From positions 62,001-126,000 of the forward strand of contig NZ_FNGV01000001.1 of the NCBI RefSeq assembly GCF_900103215.1: a stretch of DNA of 64,000 nucleotides, given 5' to 3'. Of the stretch, positions 17,653 through 28,241 are shown piece by piece. The translations under genes were made by a program, and so were the position numbers. Origin of the DNA: Kriegella aquimaris. GTDB lineage: Bacteria; Bacteroidota; Bacteroidia; Flavobacteriales; Flavobacteriaceae. The notes below the pieces were generated by a model. It ran no database searches and had not been told where the DNA came from. It saw nothing but the letters and a program-made list of their open reading frames with translations. Position 1 is the stretch's first letter. Each line of letters opens with the position of its first letter.

Positions 17653-20064
17653 TTATCTAAGTTTAGGATAATCGGAAGGATTGGCTTCGTGGATTATGGC
17701 ATACACTTTTTCGAAGATATCTTCGGCATTGGGCTTTGAGAAATAATCACCGTCAGTGCCATATGCTGGTCTATGTGCTTTCGCGGTCAAGGTTTGCGGT
17801 GCACTGTCAAGGTATTGGTACCCCCCCTGTTTTTCTAAAATTTCATTGGTCAAATAAGCGGAGCACCCTCCTGGCACATCTTCATCGATAACCAGCAATC
17901 TGTTTGTTTTCTTTAAACTTTTTACGGTATCTCCATTGATATCGAATGGCAATAGGGTCTGTGCATCGATCACTTCTGCATCGATACCTACTTCAAGCAG
18001 CTCTTTGGCCACCTGCATTACGATTCTTAGGGTAGATCCATAGGAAACTAATGTTATATCACTACCGACTTTTAATGTTTCTACCACGCCAATGGGTGTA
18101 TAGTATTCTCCAAGGTTATTCGGCTTTGGTTCTTTCAGGCGGTAACCGTTTAAACTTTCAATGACCAATGCTGGTTCATCGCTTTTCATTAGCGTATTAT
18201 AAAAACCGGCAGCTTGAGTCATATTTCGAGGTGATAAGATATATATACCCCTTAAAATGTGAATAAGGCTGCCCATGGGCGATCCTGAATGCCAAATACC
18301 TTCCAGTCGGTGACCCCTTGTACGTATTATTAATGGCGCTTTTTGCTTTCCTACAGTTCTATATCGTAAGCAAGCCAGGTCATCTGTCAAAGTGGCCATA
18401 GCATAGAAAATGTAATCGAGATACTGAATTTCCGCGATGGGGCGAAGTCCGCGCAAAGCCATACCAATACCCTGACCTATAATTGTTGTTTCACGAATAC
18501 CGGTATCAGCCACACGATGTTTCCCGTACTTTTTTTGAAGCCCTTCCAGCCCTTGATTTACATCGCCGATTGCTCCGGTATCTTCCCCAAATACAAGCAT
18601 TTCAGGGTATTTGGCGAACAACTTATCAAAATTATCACGTATGATAATTCGACCGTCGACATTGGGTGCATTAGGGTCATAAGATGGTTCGACAGGGATA
18701 ATAGCTGTCGCCCTATTTGATTCCTCACTGTATAGATTTGAACTATAACGTGGTTGAGTCTCCGCTATAAACTGGTCTGCCCATCTCATCAATTCTTGCT
18801 TTTCAGGGGAATCGTTGCCAAGCAAGTATCGTAGCGTCTTTCGTGCAGCAACCAATAGGTCTTTTTTAATAGGTTCATCTATGGCAATGAGATCGTTTTT
18901 GATTTTTGTTATAAACCTTTTGTTCGAACTCTTTTCGGAAACCTTGCCTAAAAGACCAACCAGTATTTTTTTCTTGGCCTTATGTGGTTCTAAATATTCT
19001 GACCAAGCTTCTTTCTTTGCCGATCTTACTTTTTTGTTAATCTCTTTCTCTATGCTGTTCAATATTTCTTCTGTGGCAATTCCCGCCTCAAGTATCCACT
19101 CTTTGAAGCGTTGATTACAATCATTTTCTTTTTCCCAGTGTAATCTGTCCTCACTTTTATAGCGTTCGTGCGAACCTGAGGTCGAATGGCCTTGAGGTTG
19201 TGTAAGTTCGGTTACGTGGATAATGACGGGTACATGTTCTTCCCTTGCAATATCGGAAGCATTGTCATAAGCATGCATTAAAGCCGTATAATCCCAACCT
19301 TTAACTTTTAACAACTCATAACCCAATTGTTCGTCATCGCGTCGAAATCCGCTGAGTATTTCAGAAATATCCTCTTTTGTTGTGTGGTATTTAGCGGGAA
19401 CAGAGATGCCATAGGCATCATCCCAAATACTGATGACCATGGGCACTTGAAGAACGCCCCCCGCATTTATAGTTTCTAAGAACATTCCTTCACTGGTACT
19501 CGCATTCCCAATGGTGCCCCAAGCGACTTCATTTCCATTTTTAGAGAATTTAGAACTGTCTACCTCTTTTAAATTACGATATACTTTTGAAGCCTGAGCC
19601 AAACCCAATAATCGGGGCATCTGCCCGGCCGTACATGAAATATCGGCGCTACTATTTTTCTGTTTGGTCAAATCTTTCCAACTACCATCTTCATTAAGGC
19701 TATAAGTCAAAAAATGACCGCCCATTTGCCTTCCGGCGCTCATAGGTTCCTTTTCTATTTCGGTAGTGGCATACAAGCCATGGAAAAACTGTTTTGGTGT
19801 TAATAGGCCCAAGGCCATCATAAAGGTTTGATCTCGATAATAACCGCTTCTAAAATCACCATCTCGAAATGATCGGGCCATTGCCAATTGCGGAAGCTCT
19901 TTTCCATCACCGAAAATTCCAAACTTTGCTTTTCCCGTAAGCACTTCTTTTCTGCCTAAGAGACTACAGGTGCGGCTAAGTACCGCAGTCTCATAGTCTT
20001 GCATTATTTGGGTTCTGAAATCCTCAAAAGAAATATCATTACTAGTTTTGGAAGATATGTCCAT
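17653..20064 (-). CDS. fused E1 alpha/beta thiamine-dependent 2-oxoacid dehydrogenase
   Basis: 803-residue protein in which E1 alpha (about 1-400) and E1 beta (about 460-803) are one chain, as in Bacteroidetes branched-chain 2-oxoacid dehydrogenase E1. The alpha half shows YRDQTFMMALGL, the thiamine-diphosphate site GTIGNASTSEG (about 180-190) and WDDAYGISVP. The beta half shows MLVFGEDTGAIGDVNQG, IIGQGIGMALRGLRPIAEIQ and EVIDAQTLLPFD. It decarboxylates a branched-chain 2-oxoacid and passes the acyl group to a lipoyl E2. Neither E2 nor E3 is in the window, so partners are encoded elsewhere. Branched-chain substrates fit the iso-fatty acids of this phylum. Confidence 0.92.
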   Translation of the reverse strand: MDISSKTSNDISFEDFRTQIMQDYETAVLSRTCSLLGRKEVLTGKAKFGIFGDGKELPQLAMARSFRDGDFRSGYYRDQTFMMALGLLTPKQFFHGLYATTEIEKEPMSAGRQMGGHFLTYSLNEDGSWKDLTKQKNSSADISCTAGQMPRLLGLAQASKVYRNLKEVDSSKFSKNGNEVAWGTIGNASTSEGMFLETINAGGVLQVPMVISIWDDAYGISVPAKYHTTKEDISEILSGFRRDDEQLGYELLKVKGWDYTALMHAYDNASDIAREEHVPVIIHVTELTQPQGHSTSGSHERYKSEDRLHWEKENDCNQRFKEWILEAGIATEEILNSIEKEINKKVRSAKKEAWSEYLEPHKAKKKILVGLLGKVSEKSSNKRFITKIKNDLIAIDEPIKKDLLVAARKTLRYLLGNDSPEKQELMRWADQFIAETQPRYSSNLYSEESNRATAIIPVEPSYDPNAPNVDGRIIIRDNFDKLFAKYPEMLVFGEDTGAIGDVNQGLEGLQKKYGKHRVADTGIRETTIIGQGIGMALRGLRPIAEIQYLDYIFYAMATLTDDLACLRYRTVGKQKAPLIIRTRGHRLEGIWHSGSPMGSLIHILRGIYILSPRNMTQAAGFYNTLMKSDEPALVIESLNGYRLKEPKPNNLGEYYTPIGVVETLKVGSDITLVSYGSTLRIVMQVAKELLEVGIDAEVIDAQTLLPFDINGDTVKSLKKTNRLLVIDEDVPGGCSAYLTNEILEKQGGYQYLDSAPQTLTAKAHRPAYGTDGDYFSKPNAEDIFEKVYAIIHEANPSDYPKLR

Positions 20065-20217
20065 ACTTTACGATAATGGTTACAAAAAATCTAGTTTTGG
20101 GGGAACTAGTATTTGGTGAAAAGGATTAATTTTCTTGCAAAATTAATAAAATTAAACCTATTTCGATGGCAATAGCTTAATCAATCTTTAATTGGTCAAC
20201 CTAATTTTAGGAATTTA

Positions 20218-23070
20218 TCAAAACCATTTCCTATTGAACAACCCGATCAAAGTTTTTGGGCTCAACGTAACTACAAACCGTATTTTGGTACCGTAGTCGG
20301 GCTGTGAAACTTCCCAGCCATTGTTGGAATAGACGGGAAGGTAAAGCTCAAAATAATCGGTTAATAGATTCAAACGAATACCTGAATCGTATACAAATTT
20401 CTCACTCTGTCCCTTATTTTTTACAAAACCTACATCCCCGTACACTTCTATCCATCGCCAAATGTTTGTACTGGAATTAACAGTGGTAATCCAGTCATTG
20501 GCGAAACGATAGCGCTCATCTAAAAACGATTTGAAGCCACCTTCGGCAATAACGATTTGTTGGCTAGAAAGACCAGATTCCTCCGAACGGCCCAAATAGC
20601 TATAATCGAATAGGTAATCGGTCGGTCGGTCCAATGCGAAACTAAAAAAATTGGGATCTAAATAATCTGTGGTCTTATTGCGCAAAAATTTACCGGCGAA
20701 AAACCTTAAATTGAACTGTCGGTTGTTATCGAAAAGCTTTCTGTATTCCCATTCAAACGCCAGTTTTGTAAAATCACTGGCATGCTGTGCATCTACGAAC
20801 CAAGTTGAATAATCAATAATATCGTTCTTCGAATTTATATAACGTAGATTCAAAACACTGTAATCAGGTGGGGTCTCAAAATCTTCAAGGCTTTCATCTT
20901 TATTTCTAAAAACATTTACATACCTAAAATTCAGTACTTGTCTTTTGTTCGATAATAAATCAGATGGACGCCAAGCAAAGCTTACGGATGGTGTAACCGT
21001 AGAGTAACGGGAGTTTTCTTGAAAATGGGCTGTCGAACCCCTAAATGAATAATTCGACACATAAAGGCCGCTTTTTCCATGATACTTACGATATGTAAAC
21101 TTACCGTAACCGACCAATGCTTTTTCTTTTACTGCATATGACGGTGCAAAATCGTAGACAAAAGGTCGCTCTAACAAAGTCTTATTGTATATGCGCATTC
21201 CGGGTGTCCAACCGTCATAAATATTAAAACCCAATACGGGTACATAGAATATCTGGTTATAGTAGGGATCTTCGGCATCTTTAAAAAAAGTGAACTTTAG
21301 TTTTTTATTGCTTGAAAGAAATCCTTTTAAAGATTTCCAATTGTCGCGTTGATTAAATTCTGGTATTTTCTGGTCATAGTTCAAAACCAACTTGTCTTCG
21401 TCATTTTTCGGAATGGTAAAAGTCTTCACCGTACTTATATCAGAAAACCAATATTTTGAGACAACGGAATCATTACTCAAACCAAAAAGTGAAATAGGGG
21501 CATCAATTCCAGTTTTATTTTTTAAGGTTACCCTTAAAGAATCCTCTGATTTTACAACTTTTTTAATTTTATAGTCGATTTTTTTATCAGTCGCAATATA
21601 GTCGTCAAAAAACCAGTTTATATCTTCCTTGGTCGACCGTTTTAAAATCGATTTAAAATCAATGCTCTTGACTTGGCTCAGTTGATAATGTTGATAGAAC
21701 GATTTTATGCTGTTATCGACTTTTTCTTTGCCAATGTAGTTGGCCAAGTACGAAAGCCCGAGACCTGCCTTGTATTTATTTGCTATTTTCTGATTGAACT
21801 TTATCAGTGAATCGTTTGAGGTTAGCAGTGATTGGTCTAGATTTCTTCGTACCATAAGCATATACAGCATAGGGTATTGTTCGTTGAAATCCATTTTGGC
21901 AAGGTGAAAGCTCCGAATACCCCAGACCTTCGATAACTTACCCAAGAGCTTCTGATCGGGATAATTTTCCTCAACATAGGCAATCATCAAATAGTTGGCA
22001 ATGGCATCAGACAACCATTGTTCCTTTCTGGGATCTAAATACATGGTTTCTTCAAGGATATTGATCAATGCCGTTTTGAGAAATTTCATTTCAAATTGGA
22101 ACTGCTCTTCGTAAGGCCTAATAAAGGAGGGCAGCTGGTTGATGCCGTACAACTTATTTTTATCATAATCGATTTCACTGACCAGTAACTTGGTATGCGG
22201 ATAAGCTCCTAAGTTTTTGAATATAAAATTGGTTACTTTATTTATTGAAAGGCCTTGGGGTACCTTGCCGTATTTTGAGGTCTCAATATCTGTTACGACC
22301 GTCAAATGTTCGGTTACGTGTGTTTCGAACCTTTTTTGTGGACTCAAAATTATTTCACAGTTTTTCTGTTTTTCTCCTTTTAATTGGGCTTGTTGGTCAT
22401 TAGAGAATGGAGAACTGCCTAATACCCGAAAATTGGAAGCTAGGAAAAGACCAGTGGGATAGCTGAAATTAACCGTGGTGTTTGTAACATCGGTGTATAA
22501 GTCTTCCAGGTTTTTGTTAGAGTACAAATGCCATTTACCGTCGTAAACTGCTGGAGTAAGATACCAATCTTTAAGATAAAAATTGCCTCGGGGCCCATAA
22601 CCATAGGGAGTAAATTTATTCGAGGGTAATTTTACGGTGTATGTGAAAAATATTTTTTGCTCTTCGCCGGGAGCAAGTCGTTTGTTGAGCTGAACTTTAA
22701 TAATATCCTGCCCGGTAGCCCGTTCCCATCGAAGTCCTCGATAGGCATTATCAACAGCACTTACGATTTTTGTATAGCCACGTTCTTCGTCTTTGGCCAA
22801 GTGTAAACTCTTTCTATATTCTTGGGCAAACCGCTTCGCAAGACCGGTATTCTTATTGGAGTAGGCATGAGACCAATCATTGAAATAAATGGTTTCTAAT
22901 ATATCGTCGGAATGATTTTTATAGATAAACTCTTGTTGAATCGTGATTTCTTTCGTCTCACCGTCCAATTTAGCGGTTATGATATTTATATGCTGGGCCA
23001 CAGATGTAGCCCCACCCAATAGAAAGAACAGGGAGCAGAATAAGCCGTGCATGTATATCTTTTGCTTCAA
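20218..23070 (-). CDS. M1-aminopeptidase-like protein lacking the zinc motif, with barrel-like C-terminus
   Basis: 950-residue exported protein with a signal peptide (about 1-25, ending SVAQ). The N-terminal half follows the M1 layout: saddle-like beta domain, then KLLVSEIDYD and a helical region. However, no HExxH occurs anywhere. The expected position (about residues 330-345) reads ALINILEETM, and the usual NEGFA is SDAIANYL. It is therefore probably inactive as a zinc peptidase. Residues about 590-950 are rich in alternating aromatic and polar strands and end in a terminal Phe (LFNRKWF), typical of an outer-membrane barrel. It is 10 bases downstream of the LOG-family gene and likely co-transcribed with it. 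Confidence 0.75.
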   Translation of the reverse strand: MKQKIYMHGLFCSLFFLLGGATSVAQHINIITAKLDGETKEITIQQEFIYKNHSDDILETIYFNDWSHAYSNKNTGLAKRFAQEYRKSLHLAKDEERGYTKIVSAVDNAYRGLRWERATGQDIIKVQLNKRLAPGEEQKIFFTYTVKLPSNKFTPYGYGPRGNFYLKDWYLTPAVYDGKWHLYSNKNLEDLYTDVTNTTVNFSYPTGLFLASNFRVLGSSPFSNDQQAQLKGEKQKNCEIILSPQKRFETHVTEHLTVVTDIETSKYGKVPQGLSINKVTNFIFKNLGAYPHTKLLVSEIDYDKNKLYGINQLPSFIRPYEEQFQFEMKFLKTALINILEETMYLDPRKEQWLSDAIANYLMIAYVEENYPDQKLLGKLSKVWGIRSFHLAKMDFNEQYPMLYMLMVRRNLDQSLLTSNDSLIKFNQKIANKYKAGLGLSYLANYIGKEKVDNSIKSFYQHYQLSQVKSIDFKSILKRSTKEDINWFFDDYIATDKKIDYKIKKVVKSEDSLRVTLKNKTGIDAPISLFGLSNDSVVSKYWFSDISTVKTFTIPKNDEDKLVLNYDQKIPEFNQRDNWKSLKGFLSSNKKLKFTFFKDAEDPYYNQIFYVPVLGFNIYDGWTPGMRIYNKTLLERPFVYDFAPSYAVKEKALVGYGKFTYRKYHGKSGLYVSNYSFRGSTAHFQENSRYSTVTPSVSFAWRPSDLLSNKRQVLNFRYVNVFRNKDESLEDFETPPDYSVLNLRYINSKNDIIDYSTWFVDAQHASDFTKLAFEWEYRKLFDNNRQFNLRFFAGKFLRNKTTDYLDPNFFSFALDRPTDYLFDYSYLGRSEESGLSSQQIVIAEGGFKSFLDERYRFANDWITTVNSSTNIWRWIEVYGDVGFVKNKGQSEKFVYDSGIRLNLLTDYFELYLPVYSNNGWEVSQPDYGTKIRFVVTLSPKTLIGLFNRKWF

Positions 23071-23080
23071 TTCGGGGAAA

Positions 23081-23767
23081 TTAAAAATTAGGACTTAAAG
23101 ACCGTCCTTTATAAAAAGAATCAATAATTTCCACAACTTCTTCCGCCGTATCAGCAATTTTAATCAAATCAAGATCATGGGCGCTGACGTTTCCTGCTTC
23201 CAACATAGTATTTTTTACCCAGTCAAAAAGGCCTTTCCAAAAGTCAGAACCTACCAAGATAATCGGAAATTTTTCAATTTTATTGGTCTGTATAAGTGTG
23301 ATGGCTTCAAAAAGTTCATCAAGTGTACCAAATCCGCCTGGCATAACCACAAATCCCTGAGAATATTTAACGAACATCACCTTACGCACAAAAAAGTAAT
23401 CAAAATCTAAGCTTTTATCTCCATCGATATATGGATTGTCATGTTGTTCGAAAGGTAAGTCAATGTTTAAGCCTACTGAAGTTCCTCCGGCCAAATGCGC
23501 GCCTTTATTTCCCGCTTCCATAACGCCTGGACCTCCTCCAGTTATAATGCCATAACCTGCCTCTGCAATACTTTTGGCAATATTTACGGCAAGTTCGTAA
23601 TATTCATTGCCTTCCTTGGTACGCGCCGATCCAAAGATGGAAACACACGGACCGATAACACTCATCTTCTCAAAGCCGTTCACAAATTCCCCCATTATCT
23701 TAAAAAGGGCCCATGAATCATTGGTTTTTATTTCGTTCCAACCTTTATGATGCTGTTCTTTCCTCAT
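23081..23767 (-). CDS. LOG-family (TIGR00730) Rossmann-fold protein
   Basis: 228-residue protein with both diagnostic motifs of the LOG/lysine-decarboxylase-like family: GGGPGVMEAGNKGA in the first half and PGGFGTLDELFE in the second. Members release a base from nucleoside monophosphates (cytokinin riboside 5'-monophosphate phosphoribohydrolase and related nucleotide nucleosidases); the older label lysine decarboxylase is misleading. The longer N-terminus (about 35 residues before SVIGPCVSIFGSAR) is usual in flavobacteria. It lies downstream of uvrA by 72 bases and just upstream of the M1-like gene. Confidence 0.92.
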   Translation of the reverse strand: MRKEQHHKGWNEIKTNDSWALFKIMGEFVNGFEKMSVIGPCVSIFGSARTKEGNEYYELAVNIAKSIAEAGYGIITGGGPGVMEAGNKGAHLAGGTSVGLNIDLPFEQHDNPYIDGDKSLDFDYFFVRKVMFVKYSQGFVVMPGGFGTLDELFEAITLIQTNKIEKFPIILVGSDFWKGLFDWVKNTMLEAGNVSAHDLDLIKIADTAEEVVEIIDSFYKGRSLSPNF

Positions 23768-23839
23768 TTGGTATATCTTCTGTTTAAATCTATGTTTTTA
23801 AAAATATAAACTTGTCTTTTTTTTTCTTTAAAATGGAAT

Positions 23840-26692
23840 TTATGCTTCCAATCTTTCTTCAGGATACAATTCCTTCTTCAAAAACTCTGCCGTATAACTT
23901 TTAGTGTCTTCTGCAACCACTTCAGGAGTTCCTTTTGCAACAACTTTACCGCCGCCGCGGCCACCTTCGTATCCGATATCAATAATATGATCGACCATCT
24001 TTATAACATCCATGTTGTGTTCAATGACCAATACGGTATTTCCTTTATCAACCAAACGGTTTAAAACTTCCATTAATACCCTGATGTCTTCGAAATGAAG
24101 TCCTGTAGTCGGTTCGTCCAAGATATAAAAAGTATTGCCAGTATCCCGCTTCGATAATTCCGTGGCAAGTTTTACCCTTTGGGCCTCTCCTCCCGAAAGT
24201 GTTGTTGATTGTTGCCCAAGTGAAATATAGCCCAAACCGACATCTTGTATAGTTTTTAATTTTCTATGGATTTTAGGAATCAATTCGAAGAATTCAACCG
24301 CCTCGTTCATCGTCATATCCAAAACATCTGCGATTGACTTGCCCTTATAACGTATCTCAAGAGTTTCCCTATTAAATCGTTTTCCGTTGCAAGTTTCGCA
24401 ATCTACGTAGACGTCGGGCAAGAAATTCATTTCTATGACCCTAAGTCCGCCTCCTTGACATGTTTCACAGCGTCCTCCTTTGACGTTAAAACTGAAACGA
24501 CCTGGTTTGTAACCACGAATAGCCGCCTCGGGGGTTTTTGCAAATAGGGCGCGTATTTCGCCGAAGACCCCGGTATAGGTAGCTGGGTTTGAACGCGGTG
24601 TTCGCCCTATAGGGGATTGATTGATGTCGATAACTTTATCAACATGCTCAAGACCCTTAATTTTTTTATAAGGCATTGGTTTTTTCACTCCATTGAAATA
24701 GTAGGCGTTCATAATCGGATAGAGTGTTTCATTGATCAAAGTAGATTTGCCACTACCTGAAACACCGGTAACTCCGATCATTTTTCCAAGAGGAAATTCA
24801 ACGGTAACATTTTTTAAATTGTTTCCGGTACACCCCGTTAGTACAATTTGCTTACCGTTGCCTGATCTCCGTTTTGCAGGAACAGGTATTTCTTTTCTAC
24901 CCGTAATATAATCGGCGGTTAGGGTATGATGATCTAGCAGTTCTTCAGGTTTGCCTTCCGAAATAATTTCACCGCCATGTCTGCCGGCCCTAGGTCCGAT
25001 ATCGATAACATGGTCGGCGCGTTCAATCATATCACGATCGTGCTCTACCACTATGACCGAGTTGCCAAGATCTCTTAATGCTTCAAGGGATTTAATCAAT
25101 CTATTGTTATCGCGCTGGTGAAGCCCAATACTGGGCTCATCGAGAATGTAGAGTACACCTACGAGTTGCGAACCGATCTGAGTTGCCAAACGTATGCGCT
25201 GCGCCTCTCCACCGGATAATGATTTCGAACTGCGATTCAAGGATAGATAATCCAATCCCACATCGAGTAAAAACCGAATTCTTGTTTTGATTTCCTTAAT
25301 TATCTCCTCCGCTATTTTTAATTGGTCACCTTTTAGCTTTTTATTTAGATCTTCGAAAAAATCAGCCAATTCGGTAATGTCAAGATGAGCGAGTTCAGCA
25401 ATGTTTTTCTCCCATATTTTAAAGTTAAGTGATTCCTTTCGAAGGCGTGAACCCTCACAAACCGGACACAGAACTTTGTCCATATACTCTTTTGCCCAAC
25501 GTTTTATGGATGTGGAGGCAGCTTCCTCAAACTGATTTTTTATGAAATTGGAAATACCTTCATAATCGATTTTATAGGTTCTCTTAACTCCCAAGGTTTT
25601 AGAATCTACCTCAAAACTTTCATGACCCCCATTTAAAAGAACATCTAGTGCGGCCTGAGGAATTTTCGAAAGAGGGTCGGTCAACTCAAAATCATAACGC
25701 TGCGCAATGGTTTCGATTTGTTTGAAGGCCCACGATTTTTTGTAGGGCCCCAAGGGTGCGATACCACCACCTTTTATAGACTGTTTCTTGTCAGGAAATA
25801 TCTTTTTTTCATTGACTTCGTATACATGGCCCAAACCATTGCAATTCGAACACATGCCTTTGGGTGAATTAAAGGAAAATGTGTTGGGTTCAGGTTTCGG
25901 ATAAGAGATTCCTGTAGTAGGACACATTAAGTCTCGGCTAAAATAGCGTGGTTCTACAGTGCCCTCTTCGAGAATCATGAGTACATCATTGCCACTGTAC
26001 ATGGCCGTGTTTATGGTTTCCGTGAGCCGTTTATCCAAATCTTCACTGTCATTGACTTTAAGACGATCAATAACAATCTCAATGTCGTGGGTCTTATAAC
26101 GGTCGACCTTCATTCCCTTTACAAGGTCTTTAACTTCGCCGTCAACCCTCACTTTAATAAATCCCTGTTTGGCGATTTGTTCGAAAAGTTCGCGATAGTG
26201 CCCTTTTCTAGATTTGACAATAGGCGCGAGCACATTGATTTTTTTTTCGACATAGTCGCTTTTGATGAGCTCCTTTATTTGCGAATCACTATAGCTTACC
26301 ATTTTTTCGCCAGTATTATAGCTGTAGGCATCGCCGGCCCTAGCAAAAAGCAGTCTTAGAAAATCGTAGATTTCGGTTATGGTACCGACCGTCGAACGAG
26401 GTGATTTTGAGGTAGTTTTCTGTTCAATGGCGATAACGGGGGAGAGGCCATCGATCTTATCAACATCCGGGCGCTCTAATCCACCCAAAAATTGACGTGC
26501 GTAGGCAGAAAAAGTTTCGATATATCTACGCTGTCCTTCGGCATATATGGTGTCAAAGGCGAGGGATGATTTACCACTTCCGGAAAGTCCGGTAATGACC
26601 ACCAATTTTTCCCGTGGAATGGTAATATCTATGTTTTTGAGATTATGGACACGAGCGCCCTTGACCTCTATATTTTCCTCGTAGTTTATCAT
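23840..26692 (-). CDS. uvrA: excinuclease ABC subunit A
   Basis: 950-residue UvrA of normal length, the damage-sensing ATPase of nucleotide-excision repair. Two ABC modules are visible. The first has Walker [15 protein letters not shown] near residue 35, an insertion with zinc-binding Cys pairs (CPTTG and CSNCNGLG) and signature [12 protein letters not shown]. The second has [13 protein letters not shown], zinc knuckle CETCQGGG with CETCNGKR, and signature [16 protein letters not shown]. It should form the A2B complex with UvrB (not in this window) and hand damage over to UvrC and UvrD. It is divergent from the Tudor-like protein gene across a 122-base intergenic region. Confidence 0.98.
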   Translation of the reverse strand: MINYEENIEVKGARVHNLKNIDITIPREKLVVITGLSGSGKSSLAFDTIYAEGQRRYIETFSAYARQFLGGLERPDVDKIDGLSPVIAIEQKTTSKSPRSTVGTITEIYDFLRLLFARAGDAYSYNTGEKMVSYSDSQIKELIKSDYVEKKINVLAPIVKSRKGHYRELFEQIAKQGFIKVRVDGEVKDLVKGMKVDRYKTHDIEIVIDRLKVNDSEDLDKRLTETINTAMYSGNDVLMILEEGTVEPRYFSRDLMCPTTGISYPKPEPNTFSFNSPKGMCSNCNGLGHVYEVNEKKIFPDKKQSIKGGGIAPLGPYKKSWAFKQIETIAQRYDFELTDPLSKIPQAALDVLLNGGHESFEVDSKTLGVKRTYKIDYEGISNFIKNQFEEAASTSIKRWAKEYMDKVLCPVCEGSRLRKESLNFKIWEKNIAELAHLDITELADFFEDLNKKLKGDQLKIAEEIIKEIKTRIRFLLDVGLDYLSLNRSSKSLSGGEAQRIRLATQIGSQLVGVLYILDEPSIGLHQRDNNRLIKSLEALRDLGNSVIVVEHDRDMIERADHVIDIGPRAGRHGGEIISEGKPEELLDHHTLTADYITGRKEIPVPAKRRSGNGKQIVLTGCTGNNLKNVTVEFPLGKMIGVTGVSGSGKSTLINETLYPIMNAYYFNGVKKPMPYKKIKGLEHVDKVIDINQSPIGRTPRSNPATYTGVFGEIRALFAKTPEAAIRGYKPGRFSFNVKGGRCETCQGGGLRVIEMNFLPDVYVDCETCNGKRFNRETLEIRYKGKSIADVLDMTMNEAVEFFELIPKIHRKLKTIQDVGLGYISLGQQSTTLSGGEAQRVKLATELSKRDTGNTFYILDEPTTGLHFEDIRVLMEVLNRLVDKGNTVLVIEHNMDVIKMVDHIIDIGYEGGRGGGKVVAKGTPEVVAEDTKSYTAEFLKKELYPEERLEA

Positions 26693-26709
26693 TTTTCAAA
26701 GCAAAGTTG

Positions 26710-26717
26710 CAAAGTTA
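26710..26717 (-). promoter_or_regulatory. -7 element TAACTTTG of uvrA
   Basis: Matches TAnnTTTG on the minus strand, 18 bases before the uvrA ATG. A second match on the plus strand (TATCTTTG, 26755-26762) could serve the divergent gene. No clear LexA-type box is visible between them. Confidence 0.45.
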
Positions 26718-26814
26718 CGATTTTGAGGGTTAATAATTAATTGGTGTGCACTTATATCTTTGTTAATTGGAGTGTTAGTTCTAAATTAGAGGCCTTAACT
26801 ATAAAAAAAATAAT

Positions 26815-27342
26815 ATGCAGCTTTTAGGCATAGGGTCGCGCATCGAACATTCTGAATTTGGCAAAGGCGTTGTCACTAACATTACTTCAAAACATTATTG
26901 GGTAACTTTTATTGATAAGGGATTGGAAACTATTGATTTGGATTCTGATTTCGAGGTAATTGAAGCAGTGGACGATGATGTCGATACCGTCAGTTTTTCC
27001 GAGGTAGAACAGTCGCTTATTACTATTTTGAGAAAATGGAGTGATGCCTCTTCGCTTACCCCAATTGCCGATAAATGGAAAAAAGGAAACCTTGTTCTGG
27101 AACCAGGTGACCCCAGCCTTTCCAATAAATCTATTCCCATAGATACTTTTTTTCATAAAATAGTAATGGTTCGTGATCGTATTCGTGTAATGGAACAAAA
27201 AATAAATGCCAGCAAAAACCTAGATGATCAAGAAAAAGTTGACCTGCAGCAATACATTACAAGAATCTATGGTAGCCTTACGACTTTTAATGTCTTGTTT
27301 AAAAATCAGACTGACAATTTCATTGGCGATAAATCAAAATAA
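26815..27342 (+). CDS. Tudor/SH3-like domain protein of unknown function
   Basis: 175-residue soluble protein. Residues about 4-48 (IGSRIEHSEFGKGVV, then YWVTFIDKGLETIDLDS) form a small beta-barrel module very like the C-terminal domain of UvrD/PcrA, for example SLVNHTRFGRGEV in the helicase of this same window. The remaining 125 residues are mostly helical and acidic (including SEVEQSLITILRKWSD and the final helices). In PcrA the domain contacts RNA polymerase, so a nucleic-acid or polymerase-related role is possible but unproven. It is divergent from uvrA and followed by a weak terminator. Confidence 0.7.
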   Translation: MQLLGIGSRIEHSEFGKGVVTNITSKHYWVTFIDKGLETIDLDSDFEVIEAVDDDVDTVSFSEVEQSLITILRKWSDASSLTPIADKWKKGNLVLEPGDPSLSNKSIPIDTFFHKIVMVRDRIRVMEQKINASKNLDDQEKVDLQQYITRIYGSLTTFNVLFKNQTDNFIGDKSK

Positions 27343-27387
27343 CTAATCTTTCATAGCACTTAGTAACCACAACAAAACACAGGAGAC

Positions 27388-27421
27388 AAAAAGGTTGAAA
27401 ATAATCAAATCGCCTTTTTTT
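27388..27421 (+). terminator. probable terminator after the Tudor-like gene
   Basis: AAAAAGG / CCTTTTT stem followed by further T residues on the plus strand, with a minor inner TTGA/TCAA pairing in the loop. It overlaps the last codons of the convergent TIGR03915 gene. Confidence 0.45.
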
Positions 27422-28241
27422 CGCTTAAATATTTCCAATACCGTTTTGGCACGTGCTGCGTATGTAATTTTTTATTGATGCGGCTTTTGATATTGGTGCT
27501 TTTGAAGTAATTGTTCCATAGGGTTTGATAATCGTATTCTTCCTCTAAAAAACGGTCACTTTTTCGAATGCTGTTGGTATATACCTCGGCCATATCGAGC
27601 GAAATAAGTTCCATAGACGAGCCATTATAATACAAGCCATATTTACGTTTGATATCATAAATAATCCATTCTTGATCGGCATATCTATTTCGAAAATGTT
27701 TGCTTATTAATGGCAAGACATTGAAATCAGGGTCAATGTTGGCAAAATAAATCCCATCCTTGGTCAATTGAAACCGAACGAAGGCCTCCATCCGATGTTT
27801 TTCGCGGCCCACACTTTTTGACAATTGAGAAATCTTGAGTACCGTTGCATCCGAAAAATCAATATGTACGGAAGCTTTATTTACGAACATCTTTTGAATA
27901 TAATGAAGTAGCATTAGTTCAATACCTTTTTTCTCGCTTAAAAAGGCAAAATATATGTTCTTAAGGGCTTGCTGATTTTTTGCCTGAATACCCTTCCATA
28001 CGCGTTTAGCCTTTTCATTATTCGTGTAGACTCTTTCGTTATCCGCAAACAGGGCGTTTTGAACTTCTCCGAAGCGTTGAATATCGGATACCGTTATTTT
28101 TTCCTCATAAACCTTAAACACGGCAGTTAAAAACCCGTTGAAACTACCATCATAAGTCAATATTTTGGATTTTCCGAATACCGAGCCCTGATCTTTTACC
28201 AAGACATCCATATCTTTTCCGATTGTATTGTAGTGTGTCAT
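27405..28241 (-). CDS. TIGR03915/DUF4130 putative DNA repair protein
   Basis: 278-residue protein of the DUF4130 family, which is found next to a TIGR03916 radical-SAM protein in many bacteria. The start is typical (ILTYDGSFNGFLTAVF), the middle is helical (HYIQKMFVNKASVHIDFS), and the C-terminal domain ends YWKYLSEK. The pair has long been predicted to repair or modify DNA, with no established reaction. Its ATG overlaps the stop of the radical-SAM gene (ATGA, 4 bases), so translation is coupled. Both genes should be controlled from the operator region at 29504-29600. Confidence 0.9.
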   Translation of the reverse strand: MTHYNTIGKDMDVLVKDQGSVFGKSKILTYDGSFNGFLTAVFKVYEEKITVSDIQRFGEVQNALFADNERVYTNNEKAKRVWKGIQAKNQQALKNIYFAFLSEKKGIELMLLHYIQKMFVNKASVHIDFSDATVLKISQLSKSVGREKHRMEAFVRFQLTKDGIYFANIDPDFNVLPLISKHFRNRYADQEWIIYDIKRKYGLYYNGSSMELISLDMAEVYTNSIRKSDRFLEEEYDYQTLWNNYFKSTNIKSRINKKLHTQHVPKRYWKYLSEKKAI

